DNA of 64,000 bases from Splendidivirga corallicola (GTDB lineage Bacteria > Bacteroidota > Bacteroidia > Cytophagales > Cyclobacteriaceae), in NCBI GenBank assembly GCA_030442035.1, contig JAUJEA010000001.1:1384903-1448902 (forward strand), in the 5' to 3' direction. Of this stretch, positions 8,631 through 18,315 are shown piece after piece (positions within the stretch are counted from its first letter, which is position 1; every line of letters starts with the position of its first letter). The notes below the pieces were generated by a model. That model searched no databases, was not told where the DNA came from, and saw only the letters and a program-made list of their open reading frames with translations. The position numbers were made by a program, and so were the translations under genes.

Positions 8631-11585
8631 ATGCAGGATTTTAAGAAAATAAATAATATAAGCGGCTGGATCATTTTTATCATTTCCACTATAGTTTATG
8701 TACTCACGGTGGAGCAAACAGCAAGTTATTGGGATTGTGGAGAGTTCATTGCGGTTTCCTATAAACTGGAAGTACCACATCCTCCGGGAGCTCCTTTATT
8801 TCTTTTGATCGGACGGCTTTTCTCCTTTCTGGCTCTTGGAGATGTGACCCAGGTGGCCTTTTGGATTAATATGGTAAGCGTTTTGAGCAGTAGTTTCACC
8901 ATCTTATTTTTGTTCTGGACTATTGTACTCCTGGGAAGGAAATTGTTGAAAATCAAACTAGGTGAAGAAACAACCTCTCAGACGTGGTCCCTCATGAGTG
9001 CTGCAGCTATCGGATCTTTAGCATATACTTTTTCTGATTCTTTCTGGTTTTCTGCCGTCGAAGCGGAAGTTTATGCCATGTCAAGTTTTTTCATGGCTTT
9101 TGCATTTTGGGCCATTTTAAAATGGGAATTAATTGAAGATGAGAGTGAGAGCAATCGATGGTTGGTGCTTTTGGCTTATGTTATTGGATTGTCCATCGGG
9201 GTTCACCTATTGAACCTTGTTACGCTTCCGGCCATGGGCCTGATATATTATTTTAAGAAATATCAACCCTCAAAATCCGGTATATTGGCCACTCTAATTG
9301 TGAGCCTGGGCATCATTTTAATCATTATGGTGGGCATTATTCCTGGTTTACCTTCCATTGCCGGGGCACTGGAAATATTTTTTGTTAATGCCATTGGTCT
9401 ACCATTTGGGTCGGGTATCATTTTCTTCATCGTTATCTTTCTAGGGGTGCTTGTATTCGGGATCATGTATTCCATAAAGCGAGGAAAAGTATTGTTAAAC
9501 ACGGCTTTGCTTTGCTTTACTTTTATTATCATTGGCTATTCATCCTATGCCCTGGTTGTTATAAGATCCGGTTACAATCCACCCATTGATGAAAATAATC
9601 CTGAAAATATTATCAGTGTTGTATCGTATCTGAAAAGGGAGCAATATGGTTACAGACCTTTGTTGAGAGGTCAGTATTACACTGCTGAATTGGTCGACCA
9701 AAAAAGGGGGGCTCCGGTTTATGTTAAGGACAATGACAAATACAAAATTTCTGACTACAAAATTGTCAATGTCTATGATCCTGAACAGATTGTTCTTTTT
9801 CCCAGAATTTATAGTGGATCAGCAGAGCACAAAAAAATATATCAGGAAAAATTAGGTTTAAAACCTGGTGAAAAGCCTTCCTATATCGATAACATCAAGT
9901 TTTTATTCAGCCATCAACTGGGCCACATGTATATGAGGTATTTCATGTGGAATTTTGCAGGAAGAGAAAGTGACATTCAAAATGCCGGTTGGCTTACGCC
10001 CGTGGATGCGTTGAAAAGCGTGCCGGAGGCCATCAAAGAAAACAAAGGAAGAAATAACTTTTTAATGCTTCCGTTAATCCTTGGATTGATCGGACTATTC
10101 CTTCAATTCACCAGAGATAAAAAAGGTTTTTCAGTGACAGCATCTTTGTTTTTTCTCACAGGAATGGCTTTAATACTATATCTGAATTCCCCGCCCATTG
10201 AACCACGGGAAAGAGATTATATATATGTAGGCTCTTTTTATGCATTTGCCATTTGGATCGGGTTTGGTACTTTGGCTATGATTGATCTTTTAAATCAAAA
10301 GTTCAAAAATGCAAAGATCAATACCATTATTGCCACTTTGATCTGTTTGTTTATTCCCGGAATTATGGCTGTTGAAGGTTGGGACGATCACGACAGGTCG
10401 AATCGCTACTTTTCGGTAGATTCCGCAAAAAATTTTCTGGCATCCTGCGCTCCAAATGCCATATTGTTCACCGGTGGTGACAACGATACTTTCCCCTTGT
10501 GGTATGTGCAGGAGGTAGAAGGTTTCCGCACCGATGTTCGGGTGGTAGTATTAAGTTACTTCAATACCGATTGGTATATCGATCAAATGACACGTGATGC
10601 CTATGAATCAAAGGCTTTTCCATTTAGTTTAACAGAGAAGAATTACAGGCAAGGAACCAATGATTATCTACCCCTGGTGGAGAACCCCAACCTCAAAGGG
10701 GCCATGGATGTGAAACAATATCTAAAACTTATCAAAGAAGAACATCCTTTGTTGGCTGTTCAATCTCAATTAAGTGATAAGCTCAATACTGTTCCTACGA
10801 GAAGAATGTCACTAAGCGTAAACAAAGACCATGTTAGGTCGCTGGGTATTATTCCTAGTGATATGGACAGTCTTGTTCAGGATAGAATGACATGGAATCT
10901 CAAAGGCGGAGGACTGGATAAGGGTAGTTTGATGCTTTTGGACATCATTGTGAGTAATAACTGGGAAAGACCCATCTATTTTAACAATACCTCACTGAAT
11001 CAAATAGGTGTCAATTTACAGGATTATGTAGTCCGTGAAGGAAATACCTATCGATTACTTCCGGTTAAAAATAGTGATCCCAATATTGAGCTGGTGAACA
11101 CAGAAGTGATGTACGATAATGTAATGAACAAATTTCATTGGAGGGAGCTAAATAATCCAAACACATACTACAGCGAGGACTATCGAAATTTTGCCTTGAG
11201 TCATAGATCGAGTCTGAATGCGTTGGCGCAGGCATTAATTCAAAAAGGAGAAACTGAAAAAGCGGGAGAGGTACTCAGGAAAAGTATCGAGCTTATACCG
11301 GATGAAGCTATTCCATTTGATTATTCCAATGGTCAATCCGTTAAACTTTATCTTACGATCGGAGAAAACGAACTCGCTGAACAGGTGGCTAACAGGTTGG
11401 TAGAAAGGGCTGATCAGGTACTAACCTATTACGAAGAGAATAACATGGGCTTTGATTACGAAGTACAAAAGAACCTTGTTATCCTAAATGATTTGACGAA
11501 TGCTTTCAAAGGAGCACGACAAAATGAGATGGCTCAGAAAATTGAGAATATCTTTATAAGACACTACGCATACTTTGATAATTAA
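8631..11585 (+). CDS. DUF2723 (GT117/TMEM260-like) integral membrane protein, copy 2
   Basis: A 984-residue paralogue of the upstream protein, collinear over its whole length (I judge well over half the residues identical). Same layout: about 10-12 membrane segments, then a soluble extracytoplasmic part with TPR-like C-terminus (LAQALIQKGETEKAGEVLRK). The motifs WDCGEFI, VPHPPGAP, EPRERDY and GGDNDTFPLWYVQE are all kept, so both copies look active. The copies differ mainly in the loops around residues 330-400 and 650-780, where acceptor recognition could diverge (inference). Start ATG at 8631; a weak -7 candidate (TAATTTCG) lies near 8602-8609. The function is most likely glycosyl transfer to exported proteins or an envelope glycan. 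Confidence 0.9.
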   Translation: MQDFKKINNISGWIIFIISTIVYVLTVEQTASYWDCGEFIAVSYKLEVPHPPGAPLFLLIGRLFSFLALGDVTQVAFWINMVSVLSSSFTILFLFWTIVLLGRKLLKIKLGEETTSQTWSLMSAAAIGSLAYTFSDSFWFSAVEAEVYAMSSFFMAFAFWAILKWELIEDESESNRWLVLLAYVIGLSIGVHLLNLVTLPAMGLIYYFKKYQPSKSGILATLIVSLGIILIIMVGIIPGLPSIAGALEIFFVNAIGLPFGSGIIFFIVIFLGVLVFGIMYSIKRGKVLLNTALLCFTFIIIGYSSYALVVIRSGYNPPIDENNPENIISVVSYLKREQYGYRPLLRGQYYTAELVDQKRGAPVYVKDNDKYKISDYKIVNVYDPEQIVLFPRIYSGSAEHKKIYQEKLGLKPGEKPSYIDNIKFLFSHQLGHMYMRYFMWNFAGRESDIQNAGWLTPVDALKSVPEAIKENKGRNNFLMLPLILGLIGLFLQFTRDKKGFSVTASLFFLTGMALILYLNSPPIEPRERDYIYVGSFYAFAIWIGFGTLAMIDLLNQKFKNAKINTIIATLICLFIPGIMAVEGWDDHDRSNRYFSVDSAKNFLASCAPNAILFTGGDNDTFPLWYVQEVEGFRTDVRVVVLSYFNTDWYIDQMTRDAYESKAFPFSLTEKNYRQGTNDYLPLVENPNLKGAMDVKQYLKLIKEEHPLLAVQSQLSDKLNTVPTRRMSLSVNKDHVRSLGIIPSDMDSLVQDRMTWNLKGGGLDKGSLMLLDIIVSNNWERPIYFNNTSLNQIGVNLQDYVVREGNTYRLLPVKNSDPNIELVNTEVMYDNVMNKFHWRELNNPNTYYSEDYRNFALSHRSSLNALAQALIQKGETEKAGEVLRKSIELIPDEAIPFDYSNGQSVKLYLTIGENELAEQVANRLVERADQVLTYYEENNMGFDYEVQKNLVILNDLTNAFKGARQNEMAQKIENIFIRHYAYFDN

Positions 11586-11591
11586 AAAAAT

Positions 11592-11622
11592 ACCTGTAAG
11601 CGTCTCCACTTACAGGCATTTT
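11592..11622. terminator. Bidirectional terminator
   Basis: CCTGTAAG (11593-11600) pairs with CTTACAGG (11609-11616) around an 8-base loop. An A7 run on the left and CATTTTAT on the right allow it to end both the rightward DUF2723 gene and the leftward lipoprotein gene at 11652. Confidence 0.75.
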
Positions 11623-11651
11623 ATATCAAAAGGGTCAATCTGTAATGCTTA

Positions 11652-12023
11652 TTAAAGAATAGAAATGCTTCGAAAGTTATGCCCGCTTCTTAATCTCCTG
11701 GTTTTTCTTATATTGCTGGCGAATTGAGCACGAGCCTTTATCCAATATCTTCGATTAGTAGGCAAATCATAAAAGATCACATTTCCATCATAATCTGTGT
11801 ATTCCCATACTCTTATGGGATCTATATTGTTTTCTGCGTCTTCCTCAGTTCTATACAATGATACCCTTATTCCTTCCCTTGGTCTACCAGAAAATAATCC
11901 ATAAACATGGACTTCCAAATCAGCTCCTCCACAACAATAATCATCATAGTAGCAACCTTGAAAAGTGAAAAGTATGGCAAAAAGAAGAAGGGTAAATTTG
12001 AGTTTGGGGTATATTTTTTTCAT
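11652..12023 (-). CDS. Small predicted lipoprotein
   Basis: A 123-residue protein with a lipoprotein-type signal: MKKIYPKLK, a hydrophobic stretch, then FTFQGC with Cys at residue 24. The mature part starts with a Cys/Tyr/Asp-rich stretch (YYDDYCCGG) and continues as a likely beta-sandwich (LEVHVYGLFSGRPREGIRVSLY, split here as LEVHVYGL and GIRVSLY), resembling carboxypeptidase-regulatory-like or Ig-like domains that carry small side groups on envelope proteins. I do not recognise a specific family, and the role is unknown. It stands alone and converges on the DUF2723 gene, sharing a terminator with it. Confidence 0.75.
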   Translation of the reverse strand: MKKIYPKLKFTLLLFAILFTFQGCYYDDYCCGGADLEVHVYGLFSGRPREGIRVSLYRTEEDAENNIDPIRVWEYTDYDGNVIFYDLPTNRRYWIKARAQFASNIRKTRRLRSGHNFRSISIL

Positions 12024-12039
12024 GACCTTTGTATTAAAT

Positions 12040-12047
12040 CAAAACTA
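12040..12047 (-). promoter_or_regulatory. -7 box for the small lipoprotein gene
   Basis: Minus-strand TAGTTTTG fits TAnnTTTG; transcription would start about 10 bases before the ATG at 12023. No clear -33 element. Confidence 0.4.
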
Positions 12048-12266
12048 ATTCAAAATCAACATGTAAGAACTTTTTAACAATTTCCATACCATTTTGAAAT
12101 ATCCTCTCAATACAATTGAAAATGAATGCTTTGCAAAAATCAAATCAAGAAAAAGCGTGTAAGAAATTAAAGCTTCTTATCGGTTACAAAATCAAAAGCA
12201 AACATATATACCTGTGCAAAAGAAGAGAGGAATGTGTTGGGATATAGTAACTTTTAAAGTTTTCCT

Positions 12267-12950
12267 ATGATACGAAGAATTATTTTGATCGGTATTTTAT
12301 GTGCTACGATGCCCATTATGAGCCATGCACAAAAAGGAGATTGGGTAAAAGGATCTGTTACTTTTTATGATAATAAAACTTTCAACGCACTTCTAAAATT
12401 TGAAAGAAAGCCAAAAGGAGAAACTCTTCATGTTTATGATGGAAAAGAAACAATGACATTCTCCAGCAAGGATATTATTTCATTCAGTTACTTTGATAAA
12501 ACGGTTAATAATACAAGAACCTTTGTTTCAGTTCCTATAAGATCTGATTACAAGAGAGAGGCCTTTAATATGTTTCTTGAAATGTGCTATCAAGGTTCAA
12601 AAGTTTCCGTATTAAGTAGAACCACGACACCCTTACCAGGATCACCTGGTGGAAACCATAAACGATCGAACAAAAAAATTAAAAACTATACCTACGAAGC
12701 GCTATTTCTTTGGGACCATGAAAATGATATAGTGGAGAACTATTCATTACCCACTATGAAAGTTGACAAACTAGATAAGCTTCAGATGCCTAATAAACAT
12801 CTGGTTTACAGCCTCGCCTGGGATTCAAGAAAAGACTTCAAAAAATTCATTAAAGAGAATAGGTTAAGCTTTTATTCCAAAGATGATCTTATCAGCATGA
12901 TAGATCATTATAACTTATCCAATCAGCATCTTACCACCAAAGCAGAGTAA
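12267..12950 (+). CDS. Secreted protein of unknown function
   Basis: A 227-residue protein with a clear signal peptide (MIRRIILIGILCATMPIMSHAQ, cleaved after SHAQ). The mature part begins KGDWVKGSVTFYDNKTFNALL, read here as a small beta-rich domain that resembles the N-terminal module of several Bacteroidota outer-membrane-associated proteins of unknown role. A basic, Pro/Gly-rich loop (about 120-135) precedes a helical C-terminal part. I do not recognise a characterised family. It is monocistronic, with the lipoprotein diverging on its left and the AsmA-like gene converging on its right. Confidence 0.7.
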   Translation: MIRRIILIGILCATMPIMSHAQKGDWVKGSVTFYDNKTFNALLKFERKPKGETLHVYDGKETMTFSSKDIISFSYFDKTVNNTRTFVSVPIRSDYKREAFNMFLEMCYQGSKVSVLSRTTTPLPGSPGGNHKRSNKKIKNYTYEALFLWDHENDIVENYSLPTMKVDKLDKLQMPNKHLVYSLAWDSRKDFKKFIKENRLSFYSKDDLISMIDHYNLSNQHLTTKAE

Positions 12951-13036
12951 TCCTTGATGGTTGCGCTAGACCTTGGCATAGGAGCCATATAGATGAAATT
13001 CAAGGATATAATAGCATTGGATCAATGATTGGTATG

Positions 13037-15550
13037 TTAATTATCGCTATGATCCAGGCTGTCGAATTCAAAGTATTCATCTTCATTCAGCTCTAATGTT
13101 TCTTTCTTCTTTCCTTTGTTTTTGAAAATGTTCTTCAATTCCTGTCCTTCCTTTTTCAGGTCACCTTTAATTTTATTGGCTACAGCTTTGGAATCATAAG
13201 TGATACGATAATCCTTGGCCGTCCCTTTAATAGAAAGAAATAAATTGCTTTGTCCCTCGCCGCTTTTCTCAATAGCACCAAAAGCCTCATCTTTATCCCT
13301 TTGACTTGCATTTTTTATGGGCACTTTAAGATTGTAGGAAATAAGTTGGTCAAATGTATGCGTACCTTGTACTTCAATAGTTCTTACATTTGAACTAACT
13401 TCCATTGGTGGCAGGTAAATTGTTTTATTCTCGATACGGATGTTATTTCGTAACTCCGAAAATCTCAAATGCGATAAACTTTCTTTCCGAATGAACCTTG
13501 AGACTTTTTGCATTGGCTCAAAATTATTTAATTCACCATTTTTTATAGAGGTTTGAACATCTGCTACCAATGAGCCCGGAAACCATTTCAAGTGCTTGTT
13601 AAAACCCATTTTTGTTTGAACCGAAGCATCGATTTGTCCTCTCAGATGATGATCTACTAAAAAGTTCTGATTGAAGTTTTCAAAAATATGAAAAATGCTA
13701 TCAATATGAATCTGATTGAAAACAGCGTCAGTGGAAACTAATAAGGCATTTTTGGCCTTGGCACTCACACTTCCCTTGAGTCTTACAGTACCCCCGGCCG
13801 CCTGAAAATATAAATTATTGGTGTTGGCAATTTGATTTTTCACCCTTAAAGCACCCCTAATTTTACGACCATTGAATCGCTTGAACTTTAGCTTTTCCAC
13901 ATGACAATTAAACAACAAGCTAAGTCGAGGTGTGATATCCAAAAAGTATTTGGTCTCTTTCCTATCTGAAACACTAATTTTCCTTTTGTCAAGTAATAGT
14001 TCGTCCAGGTTGATGAACCTTGATTTGAGGTCTGCTTCAATGATGATTGGCTGTTGTTTGGCAATGATTAGAGCAATAAAGTTTTTAAAGTTACCACTTA
14101 CTTTAAAATCACTGCTACCAACGCCACCCGACAGATTTTTTATAGTAAGATCACTATTGGAGAAGGATAGGTTTCCATTAAAATTCCTGAATGCCAATGC
14201 ATTCTCCTTTAATGAAAAATTCAATCCTCTTACCTTTATAGCCCCGGAGCTTTTAACCCTGTTTGCATTGGAGACTCTTTTAAGATCCCGAAGTCTGCCA
14301 TTGACTTTAACATCCATATCAATATTACCAGATGCCTCCTTAATGGCTTCAAGCGGCAAAAACTCCATTAAAGCCCCAACTTCAAATGAAGCTTTGATTG
14401 CACAATCCAGAAATGGTTCCTTGAAGTTTTCAATGAAAAAACTACCTTCAATTCCTCTGTTATCTATCTTTGCGTTTATACCTTCCAGCATCAATGAGGC
14501 TGATGCCAGATCATTAATCTTTTTATGATTAAAACTTCCGGTCAAAGAAGCATTGGTTAGCTTCTTTTTGTACTCAGGGTGAAAAAAAGAGGCATTGTTA
14601 CAACCAAAATTAATTTGCAGAGATGGAGATTTATCCCGCCCTAAATCTCCTTTTATAGATCCATTAAAATAGACATCTCCATCACTTCTATAGGCGCTTA
14701 ATCTTTTTGAATATTTTTCGGGTAAAAGAGAAAGCAATGTTTGAAAGTCTGTATTTTCTCCTCGAACTGCCAGATCAATAGAGCTTACTTTGTCAATCTT
14801 GTAAGCGCCATTGACAATGAAATTAGATTTCCTGATTTTCAGGTTTGAGGGTGAAAAATCCAACAGTGCTTCGTCGAGGTCGTATTGAAATGAGGTATTT
14901 AATGAGATATGCTTATCTTTAAAATAAGCTTGGTCCTGAATGCTAATCTCCTTGCTTTCCAAATCCCCTTTTAGTTGGATATCCAACTTTCTTCCTATTT
15001 GAGCAAAACGACTGTCAGCACTTTTAACCGCCAATATTATTTCTTGGTTCTTTCTTTCATTTATATAACTAAAATCAATATTATCCAGTTTTAGCTTTTG
15101 GAAATTAAAGCTAAACTCTCCGCCGGCACCTTCGTCGTTCTTTTTGACGATGTTGTAATTAAGCTTACCGGATTTCGTAATTCGAAGCTGCACATCAGCA
15201 TCCTCCAGGTGAGCCTGATTAACCACATACTTCCCCCGAATAAGGTCCAGCAGGCTAAAAGTCAGATAGATCTTCTTTACGCTGGCCAGGTGGTTTTTGC
15301 TGGCAGGTAAGCTTTCCTGCATGGAAACGTCCTCCAGAACAATCGCCATATGAGGAAACTTCTTGAGAACAGAAAGTTCTATTTTTTTTACGCTGATGGG
15401 TGTATTGAGATAACCATTAGCCTCCTCTATGAAGAGATTCACAATGCGATCCTGGTAGACCATAGTGAAACCAATGCCTGCCAAAAGTAGCAACACAACC
15501 GTGAGGCTGATATAAGTAAACAGTTTTCTAATTCTCTTCTTTAAACCCAA
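13037..15550 (-). CDS. AsmA-family protein (bridge-like lipid-transport/outer-membrane biogenesis)
   Basis: An 837-residue protein anchored by one N-terminal membrane helix (about residues 12-31), followed by a long beta-strand repeat region that fits the AsmA/TamB/YhdP class. These are now thought to form hydrophobic grooves for phospholipid movement to the outer membrane (family knowledge). The N-terminal pattern (NTPISVKKIELSVLKKFPHM, then LEDVSMQ) and the AsmA_2-like C-terminal part (QGTHTFDQLISYNLKVPI) support this. Near the C-terminus it is charged and acidic (ETLELNEDEYFEFDSLDHSDN is the end, broken here by comma for length: ETLELNEDEY, FEFDSLDHSDN). Start MGLKKRIRKLF at 15550. Bacteroidota often carry several AsmA paralogues; which subfamily this is cannot be said. 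Confidence 0.85.
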   Translation of the reverse strand: MGLKKRIRKLFTYISLTVVLLLLAGIGFTMVYQDRIVNLFIEEANGYLNTPISVKKIELSVLKKFPHMAIVLEDVSMQESLPASKNHLASVKKIYLTFSLLDLIRGKYVVNQAHLEDADVQLRITKSGKLNYNIVKKNDEGAGGEFSFNFQKLKLDNIDFSYINERKNQEIILAVKSADSRFAQIGRKLDIQLKGDLESKEISIQDQAYFKDKHISLNTSFQYDLDEALLDFSPSNLKIRKSNFIVNGAYKIDKVSSIDLAVRGENTDFQTLLSLLPEKYSKRLSAYRSDGDVYFNGSIKGDLGRDKSPSLQINFGCNNASFFHPEYKKKLTNASLTGSFNHKKINDLASASLMLEGINAKIDNRGIEGSFFIENFKEPFLDCAIKASFEVGALMEFLPLEAIKEASGNIDMDVKVNGRLRDLKRVSNANRVKSSGAIKVRGLNFSLKENALAFRNFNGNLSFSNSDLTIKNLSGGVGSSDFKVSGNFKNFIALIIAKQQPIIIEADLKSRFINLDELLLDKRKISVSDRKETKYFLDITPRLSLLFNCHVEKLKFKRFNGRKIRGALRVKNQIANTNNLYFQAAGGTVRLKGSVSAKAKNALLVSTDAVFNQIHIDSIFHIFENFNQNFLVDHHLRGQIDASVQTKMGFNKHLKWFPGSLVADVQTSIKNGELNNFEPMQKVSRFIRKESLSHLRFSELRNNIRIENKTIYLPPMEVSSNVRTIEVQGTHTFDQLISYNLKVPIKNASQRDKDEAFGAIEKSGEGQSNLFLSIKGTAKDYRITYDSKAVANKIKGDLKKEGQELKNIFKNKGKKKETLELNEDEYFEFDSLDHSDN

Positions 15551-15734
15551 TATAACAACGCTTAATTTACCTTACCCCAAATATCTTGTTTATTCGAGAA
15601 TTTTGGTATTAATAAAAATAATTAAAGTATAAATTAAACGAAGAAAACAGTCATTGGGTATATATACCATGTTCAAAGTCGGACATGATGTTTTTACTTC
15701 TTTGCTATTGTAGCTGGCCAATTATAGTTCAACC

Positions 15735-16520
15735 TTAAAGTTGACCGAGGCTGGCTCTGGTAGCTCCTTTGACTTTCATGGAAGTCATATCCTGAGCATA
15801 TACGATGACCGCGCTTTTATCAAAATCAATATCATCTGGTATATTCAAGGAAATCACTCCTTTTTGATTCATTCCAATACTTTTAAAAACTCTTACAACA
15901 TTATCATGCTTTAGTGTCAAACCACGATTTTCCCCTCTTGGCACATAATTTTCGAGTTCTCTTTCCACCAGTCCAAAATGCAAGGCATGGCTATCCAACA
16001 CCTCATTCAATTTATAGGAGATGGACAAACTATTACTTTGCTTTTCGAGCTTTTCCAAAGTGATTTGAATTGAGTTACTTCGAGTCAGTGCTTTTTTGAT
16101 TTGTTCTTGCGCTAAAGTTTTATTCGATCCTACAAACTCCGCCTGTCCGTTTACAACCATTTGCGGAGTATAAATATTTGAATTGTTGAAAGCATAAGCA
16201 TAGGCGCTTTGCCTTTTATTAAAAGCTTCCTGACTGTATGGATCTTTCCAACCTAAATAATTCCAATAGCTCACATGAAAAGATAATCCAAAAACATGGG
16301 TTCCCTCTTCTTCAGCTTCATCAATAATATTACTCAACAGCCTATCTGCCGAAGGACAGCTTGAACATCCTTGTGAAGTAAAGAGTTCTACTACAACGGT
16401 TGAACTTTGTTCAGGGCTTTGGGTAAGATTTCTCTTCAACGTCAGAAAGCCAGATGCTAATGAGGCGAAAAGCAGGATAGTAATTAAGAAACCGAATTGT
16501 CTCAATTTTAATCTCTTCAT
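15735..16520 (-). CDS. DUF1223 thioredoxin-fold secreted protein
   Basis: A 261-residue protein: N-terminal signal or anchor (about residues 9-27), then a DUF1223 domain with VVVELFTSQGCSSCPSADR. The CxxC is at C52-C55. DUF1223 proteins have a thioredoxin-like fold with this CSSCP site and are exported, so a periplasmic thiol or redox role is likely though not proven. The motifs FHVSYWNYLGWKDPYS and YTPQMVVNGQ are typical of the family. Length is normal. It is alone on its strand; the next gene upstream starts beyond an rho-independent terminator. Confidence 0.88.
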   Translation of the reverse strand: MKRLKLRQFGFLITILLFASLASGFLTLKRNLTQSPEQSSTVVVELFTSQGCSSCPSADRLLSNIIDEAEEEGTHVFGLSFHVSYWNYLGWKDPYSQEAFNKRQSAYAYAFNNSNIYTPQMVVNGQAEFVGSNKTLAQEQIKKALTRSNSIQITLEKLEKQSNSLSISYKLNEVLDSHALHFGLVERELENYVPRGENRGLTLKHDNVVRVFKSIGMNQKGVISLNIPDDIDFDKSAVIVYAQDMTSMKVKGATRASLGQL

Positions 16521-16614
16521 GGACTTATGAGTTACTTTTCTATTTCTTACGATGATGTCACTAATGCAGGTGGGAAATTGTATGTGTTTTGTCGAATTAG
16601 AGACAGTTATGAGT

Positions 16615-16659
16615 GAAGTGTTGAAGTGTTGAAGTGTTGAAGTGTTGAAGTGTTGAAGT
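16615..16659. repeat. 8-bp tandem repeat (GAAGTGTT x5.6)
   Basis: Five exact copies of GAAGTGTT (16615-16654) and a partial sixth copy. It lies about 95 bases upstream of the DUF1223 start. Likely a slippage-prone microsatellite; no sign of a CRISPR or coding role. Confidence 0.85.
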
Positions 16660-16725
16660 TGAACTAAGGTTGGTGTATTAAGGTTTCAAAATTTACATCA
16701 TTTTGATGTTAATAACGCTTTAAAT

Positions 16726-16754
16726 GAAAAAAGCCGAAACTAATTGTTCCGGCT
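16726..16754 (-). terminator. Terminator of the cystathionine beta-synthase gene
   Basis: AGCCGAAAC (16732-16740) pairs with GTTCCGGCT (16746-16754), with one G-U pair; a run of six T follows on the minus strand. It lies about 70 bases after the stop codon. Confidence 0.75.
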
Positions 16755-16825
16755 CGAAAAATATATTTGCGTTGTTATCATTATTGTATAACATACGTAG
16801 GCACTATGTAAAAAGTTCTATTTTT

Positions 16826-18202
16826 TCATGAATTTGTTATAGCCATTAACAAATCATGTTGTGTGATAATATGCACCTTATTTAATTCGTCCCTAACGAG
16901 TAATGCTTTATTTTCTCTATCAATCAGGGAAGAAAGCACATCGACCGTGCTGTCCAGTGCCACAAATTGGAAAGGGGCATCCATAATTTCCTCCAAAGAT
17001 TTATCTTTGATCTCAGGATTTTCAATCAATAGATTCAACACTTTCGAATCTGACACACTACCCACAAATTGATCCTTGCCTTTGACAATTGGAATTTGAG
17101 ATATTCCTTCGCTATTAAACAATTTAATAGCTTCTCCAATTTTCACAGAAGCATCCAGCGTCAACAGTTTATCATGGCCGTTGTTCCAGCTAATAATATC
17201 TTTGGCCGTTGCAAATTCCCTTTGCTCCAGGAATCCATGATCCTTCATCCAGTTATCATTGTAGATTTTCCCCAGATACCTTGTTCCATGATCTGGTAAA
17301 ATGATCACCATGATATCGTTTTCCTGCAGGTGCTCTCTAGCATAATCTAAAGCACCTTGTACCGCAGAGCCACTGGACCATCCCACAAACAGTCCCTCCT
17401 CTCTGGCCAATCGTCTGGTCATGATAGCACCATCCTTATCAGTGACTTTTACGAAAGTATCTATTAAGCTAAAATCGACATTCTTTGGAAGGATGTCCTC
17501 TCCTATACCTTCCGTGAGATAAGGGTAAATTTCGTTTTCATCAAAATTCCCTGTCTCTTTATAATGTTTAAAAACCGAGCCATAGGTATCTATTCCAACC
17601 GAAATGATCTCCGGATTTTGCTCTTTTAAATATTTAGAAACCCCACACATTGAGCCTCCGGTTCCAACACCTGCAGCATAATGGGTTATTTTTCCTTCTG
17701 TTTGTTCCCAAATCTCGGGACCCGTTGTTTCATAATGTGCTTTGGTATTAGAAAGGTTATCGTATTGATTCGGATAAAAGGAGTTAGGAATTTCCTTATT
17801 GAGCTTTTGAGCCACTGAATAATAGGACTTCGGATCTTCGGGAGGCACATTTGTGGGACAAACAATCACCTCAGCACCAACCGCACGCAATATGTCTATT
17901 TTCTCCTGTGATTGTTTATCTGCCAGTGTGAAAATACATTTATAGCCTTTTGAGATGGCAGCCAACGCCAATCCCATTCCGGTATTCCCTGATGTACCTT
18001 CGATAATGGTACCTCCTGGTTTCAGTATACCGGCATCCTCGGCATCTTCAATCATTTTCAGTGCCATCCGGTCTTTCATGGAATTTCCAGGATTGAAATA
18101 TTCCACTTTCACCAAAATGGTTCCCTTCACACCATTTGAGACACTATTAAGGCGGACCAAAGGTGTATTTCCTAGTGTTTCTATTAATGAATTGTAATAC
18201 AT
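16826..18202 (-). CDS. Cystathionine beta-synthase (PLP enzyme with C-terminal CBS domain pair)
   Basis: A 458-residue protein. The catalytic fold-type II PLP domain covers residues 1-330: Lys43 in NSMKDR binds PLP, TSGNTG (70-75) contacts the substrate carboxylate, and GVGTGGS holds the phosphate. Two CBS (Bateman) domains lie at about 345-400 and 405-458 (ISQIPIVKGKD, then ALLVRDELNK). This matches cystathionine beta-synthase (serine plus homocysteine to cystathionine) more than cysteine synthase because of the CBS pair and the EGIGEDILP stretch. Some bacterial members instead act as cysteine synthases, so the exact substrate is inferred. No N-terminal heme domain is present, as in other bacteria. 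The CBS domains suggest allosteric control by S-adenosylmethionine or another nucleotide. Confidence 0.9.
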   Translation of the reverse strand: MYYNSLIETLGNTPLVRLNSVSNGVKGTILVKVEYFNPGNSMKDRMALKMIEDAEDAGILKPGGTIIEGTSGNTGMGLALAAISKGYKCIFTLADKQSQEKIDILRAVGAEVIVCPTNVPPEDPKSYYSVAQKLNKEIPNSFYPNQYDNLSNTKAHYETTGPEIWEQTEGKITHYAAGVGTGGSMCGVSKYLKEQNPEIISVGIDTYGSVFKHYKETGNFDENEIYPYLTEGIGEDILPKNVDFSLIDTFVKVTDKDGAIMTRRLAREEGLFVGWSSGSAVQGALDYAREHLQENDIMVIILPDHGTRYLGKIYNDNWMKDHGFLEQREFATAKDIISWNNGHDKLLTLDASVKIGEAIKLFNSEGISQIPIVKGKDQFVGSVSDSKVLNLLIENPEIKDKSLEEIMDAPFQFVALDSTVDVLSSLIDRENKALLVRDELNKVHIITQHDLLMAITNS

Positions 18203-18225
18203 TCTCTTTTATAGGTTTTGAACCA

Positions 18226-18233
18226 CAAAATTA
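18226..18233 (-). promoter_or_regulatory. -7 box for cystathionine beta-synthase
   Basis: Minus-strand TAATTTTG fits TAnnTTTG, 24 bases upstream of the ATG at 18202; no clear -33. Confidence 0.45.
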
Positions 18234-18315
18234 GGTATAAAATCCAGAATTACATTGAAAGAAAGTGTTGAATCCGGAAGCCGAAGAAAAGAATATCTGA
18301 TGCTTTACCCAAGGA

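Noticed and set aside
13932..14528. 198-residue open frame on the plus strand
   Set aside because: Lies wholly inside the AsmA-like gene on the other strand and has no family features.
16615..16659. CRISPR array
   Set aside because: Direct 8-bp units without spacers; a simple microsatellite. No cas genes and no other arrays were seen.
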